Of a DNA stretch of 64,000 nt, positions 62,881 through 64,000 are shown piece after piece. The stretch lies in NCBI RefSeq assembly GCF_004348445.1, contig NZ_SMKV01000006.1, positions 62,001-126,000 of the forward strand, read 5' to 3'. The stretch comes from Saccharopolyspora aridisoli. Its GTDB lineage: Bacteria; Actinomycetota; Actinomycetes; Mycobacteriales; Pseudonocardiaceae. The stretch's first letter is position 1. The number at the start of each line of letters is the position of its first letter. The position numbers and the translations under genes are program-made. The notes beneath the pieces are model-generated. The model was not told the origin of the DNA. It worked only from the letters and a program-made list of their open reading frames with translations, and ran no database searches.

Positions 62881-64000
62881 CGCCACGCAGAGGAGCTCCC
62901 TGATCAGTTCCTAGTTCGGCGTTCAGCGGGCGGATCAGGTCACCCCGTTCGCCGACCACGACGTCGTCGAGTCCGAGCCAGGTCGCCATCTCGCGCAGAG
63001 TGGCGGCCAGCTCAGGCGCTACGGGCGCGGCGTCGCGGCCGGGTTCCAAGAACGCTCCGGGGACCCGGAGCACGCCGGCCGCCCGGTCGGCCTTGAGATC
63101 GACGCGGGCGACGAGCTCACCGTCGAGGAGGAAGGGGAAGACGTAGTAGCCGTACTGCCGCTTGGGCTCCGGCACGTAGATCTCGATGCGGTAGCGGAAG
63201 CCGAAGATGCGCTCGGCACGCGAGCGCTCCCAGATCAGCGGGTCGAACGGGCACAGCAGCGCCCGGCCGGCCACCTCGCGGGGAGCGCGGGCCTCAGCGT
63301 GGCGGTAGGCGGGCTGACGCCATCCCCGCACCACGACCGGTTCGAGCACGCCGCCTTCGACGAGCTCCGCGACCGCCTGCTTCGACTGGTCCGGGGACAG
63401 CCGGTAGTAGTCGCGCAGATCGGTCTCGGTGCCGATGCCCAGGGCCTGGGCGGAGCGCTCCACCAGTCCGCGAACAGCTTCGGAGTCCTCGGGCTCGTGC
63501 GCGAGGACGTCGGCGGGCAGCACGCGTTCCGGCAGGTCGTAGAGCCGCTCGAAACCTCGGCGAGTGCCGGTGGTCAGCTCCCCCATCGCGAACAGCAGCT
63601 CGCAGACCCGCTTGGTGTCGGTGCGGTTCCACCACGGGCCGCGCCCCTGCCGCTCACCACCGCCGAGCTCGCGCTCCAACTGGCCCGCACCGATCGGGCC
63701 GAGTTCCTTGACGGCGTTCAGCACGTCGTTGACCAGCTCGGGGTTCTGCTCCAGCAGCTCGCGAGACCGCTTGCGCCACCCACCGCCGTGCTCGCGCATC
63801 CGCCAGCGCAGCAGCGGCCAGTCCTCGACCGGGATCAGCGACGCCTCGTGCGCCCAGTACTCGACGAGCATCCGGGGCTGCCGGGCGGTGTGCGACCACG
63901 CAGCGGTGTCGACCAGCTCCGCCGGGTAAGCACCGAGCCTGCTGAAAAGCGGCATGTAGTGGGCGCGCACCGCGACGTTGACCGAATCCAGCTGCAACAG
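62834..64000 (-). CDS. YcaQ/AlkX-like winged-helix DNA glycosylase (HTH_42 family), 5' end outside window
   Basis: At least 388 residues; the N-terminus is cut by the right edge. The first visible residues LQLDSVNVAVRAHYMPLFSRLG carry the QLD (Q-x-D) motif of the YcaQ-like branch, whose E. coli member unhooks DNA interstrand crosslinks. Three tandem winged-helix domains are expected. KRQYGYYVFPFLLDGELVARVDLKADR is the conserved C-terminal part. The last ~20 residues are Gly/Ala-rich. Confidence 0.9.
   Translation of the reverse strand: MLQLDSVNVAVRAHYMPLFSRLGAYPAELVDTAAWSHTARQPRMLVEYWAHEASLIPVEDWPLLRWRMREHGGGWRKRSRELLEQNPELVNDVLNAVKELGPIGAGQLERELGGGERQGRGPWWNRTDTKRVCELLFAMGELTTGTRRGFERLYDLPERVLPADVLAHEPEDSEAVRGLVERSAQALGIGTETDLRDYYRLSPDQSKQAVAELVEGGVLEPVVVRGWRQPAYRHAEARAPREVAGRALLCPFDPLIWERSRAERIFGFRYRIEIYVPEPKRQYGYYVFPFLLDGELVARVDLKADRAAGVLRVPGAFLEPGRDAAPVAPELAATLREMATWLGLDDVVVGERGDLIRPLNAELGTDQGAPLRGGEGAGNPEGGSAAAP

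Noticed and set aside
1-64000. tRNA or rRNA genes
   Set aside because: I looked for typical tRNA ends and T-loops in the intergenic gaps and saw none that I could support.

Overview
The window is high-GC actinobacterial chromosome, most consistent with the Pseudonocardiales (a Saccharopolyspora-like genome). The evidence is a sepF-ftsZ-mur-mraZ division/cell-wall (dcw) cluster with actinobacterial accessory genes, a ClgR-PspA-PspM envelope-stress operon, EspG/PPE-type genes, an XRE-DUF397 pair, DUF3558 and DUF3040. GTG and TTG starts are frequent. Family assignments come from reading the protein sequences; no database was searched.

Positions 1-27758 hold the dcw cluster on the minus strand. 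In transcription order it is mraZ, rsmH, ftsL, ftsI, [insertion], murE, murF, mraY, murD, ftsW, murG, murC, ftsQ, [insertion], ftsZ, pgeF, yggS, sepF and the start of yggT. Many neighbours overlap by ATGA, GTGA or TTGA. Two accessory blocks interrupt it. One lies between ftsQ and ftsZ and holds a bacterial nitric oxide synthase, a dead TnpB element, a WYL regulator and an SDR oxidoreductase. The other lies between ftsI and murE and holds a sugar-acid dehydratase, an MFS transporter and a secreted CHAP/NlpC-like protein. mraZ is preceded by four G-rich boxes at exactly 10-bp period, a typical MraZ self-regulation array.

Positions 28268-36056 read mostly rightward. They hold a MoxR ATPase, DUF58 and transglutaminase (TgpA) operon divergent from mraZ, a convergent DUF3040 membrane protein and methyltransferase, then a ParA-like ATPase and a Nei-type DNA glycosylase.

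Positions 36077-48547 hold an uracil/xanthine permease, the clgR/pspA/pspM stress genes, the overlapping rimO-pgsA-cinA set, two tandem GNAT N-acetylglutamate synthases (the first behind a probable DtxR/IdeR iron box), a secreted phospholipase A2, a secreted beta-propeller glycosidase and FtsK.

Positions 48623-56101 are accessory: an acyltransferase, a secreted S33 peptidase, a zinc-ribbon/XRE-DUF5753/DUF397 set, and a compact type VII secretion-associated operon (PE-like protein with a YxxxD motif, DUF3558 lipoprotein, PPE-like protein, EspG). No ESX core machinery is present in the window.

Positions 56357-64000 hold RNase J, dapA, a TIGR03085 protein, thyX, a ribbon-helix-helix/DUF4097 pair and a truncated YcaQ-type glycosylase. 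From recalled gene order, thyX-dapA-rnj-ftsK-argA-pgsA-clgR-pspA-pspM is the mycobacterial arrangement, so the ESX-type operon and the secreted enzymes look inserted into a conserved backbone. Strong hairpin terminators separate most convergent units, and several short intergenic repeats occur.
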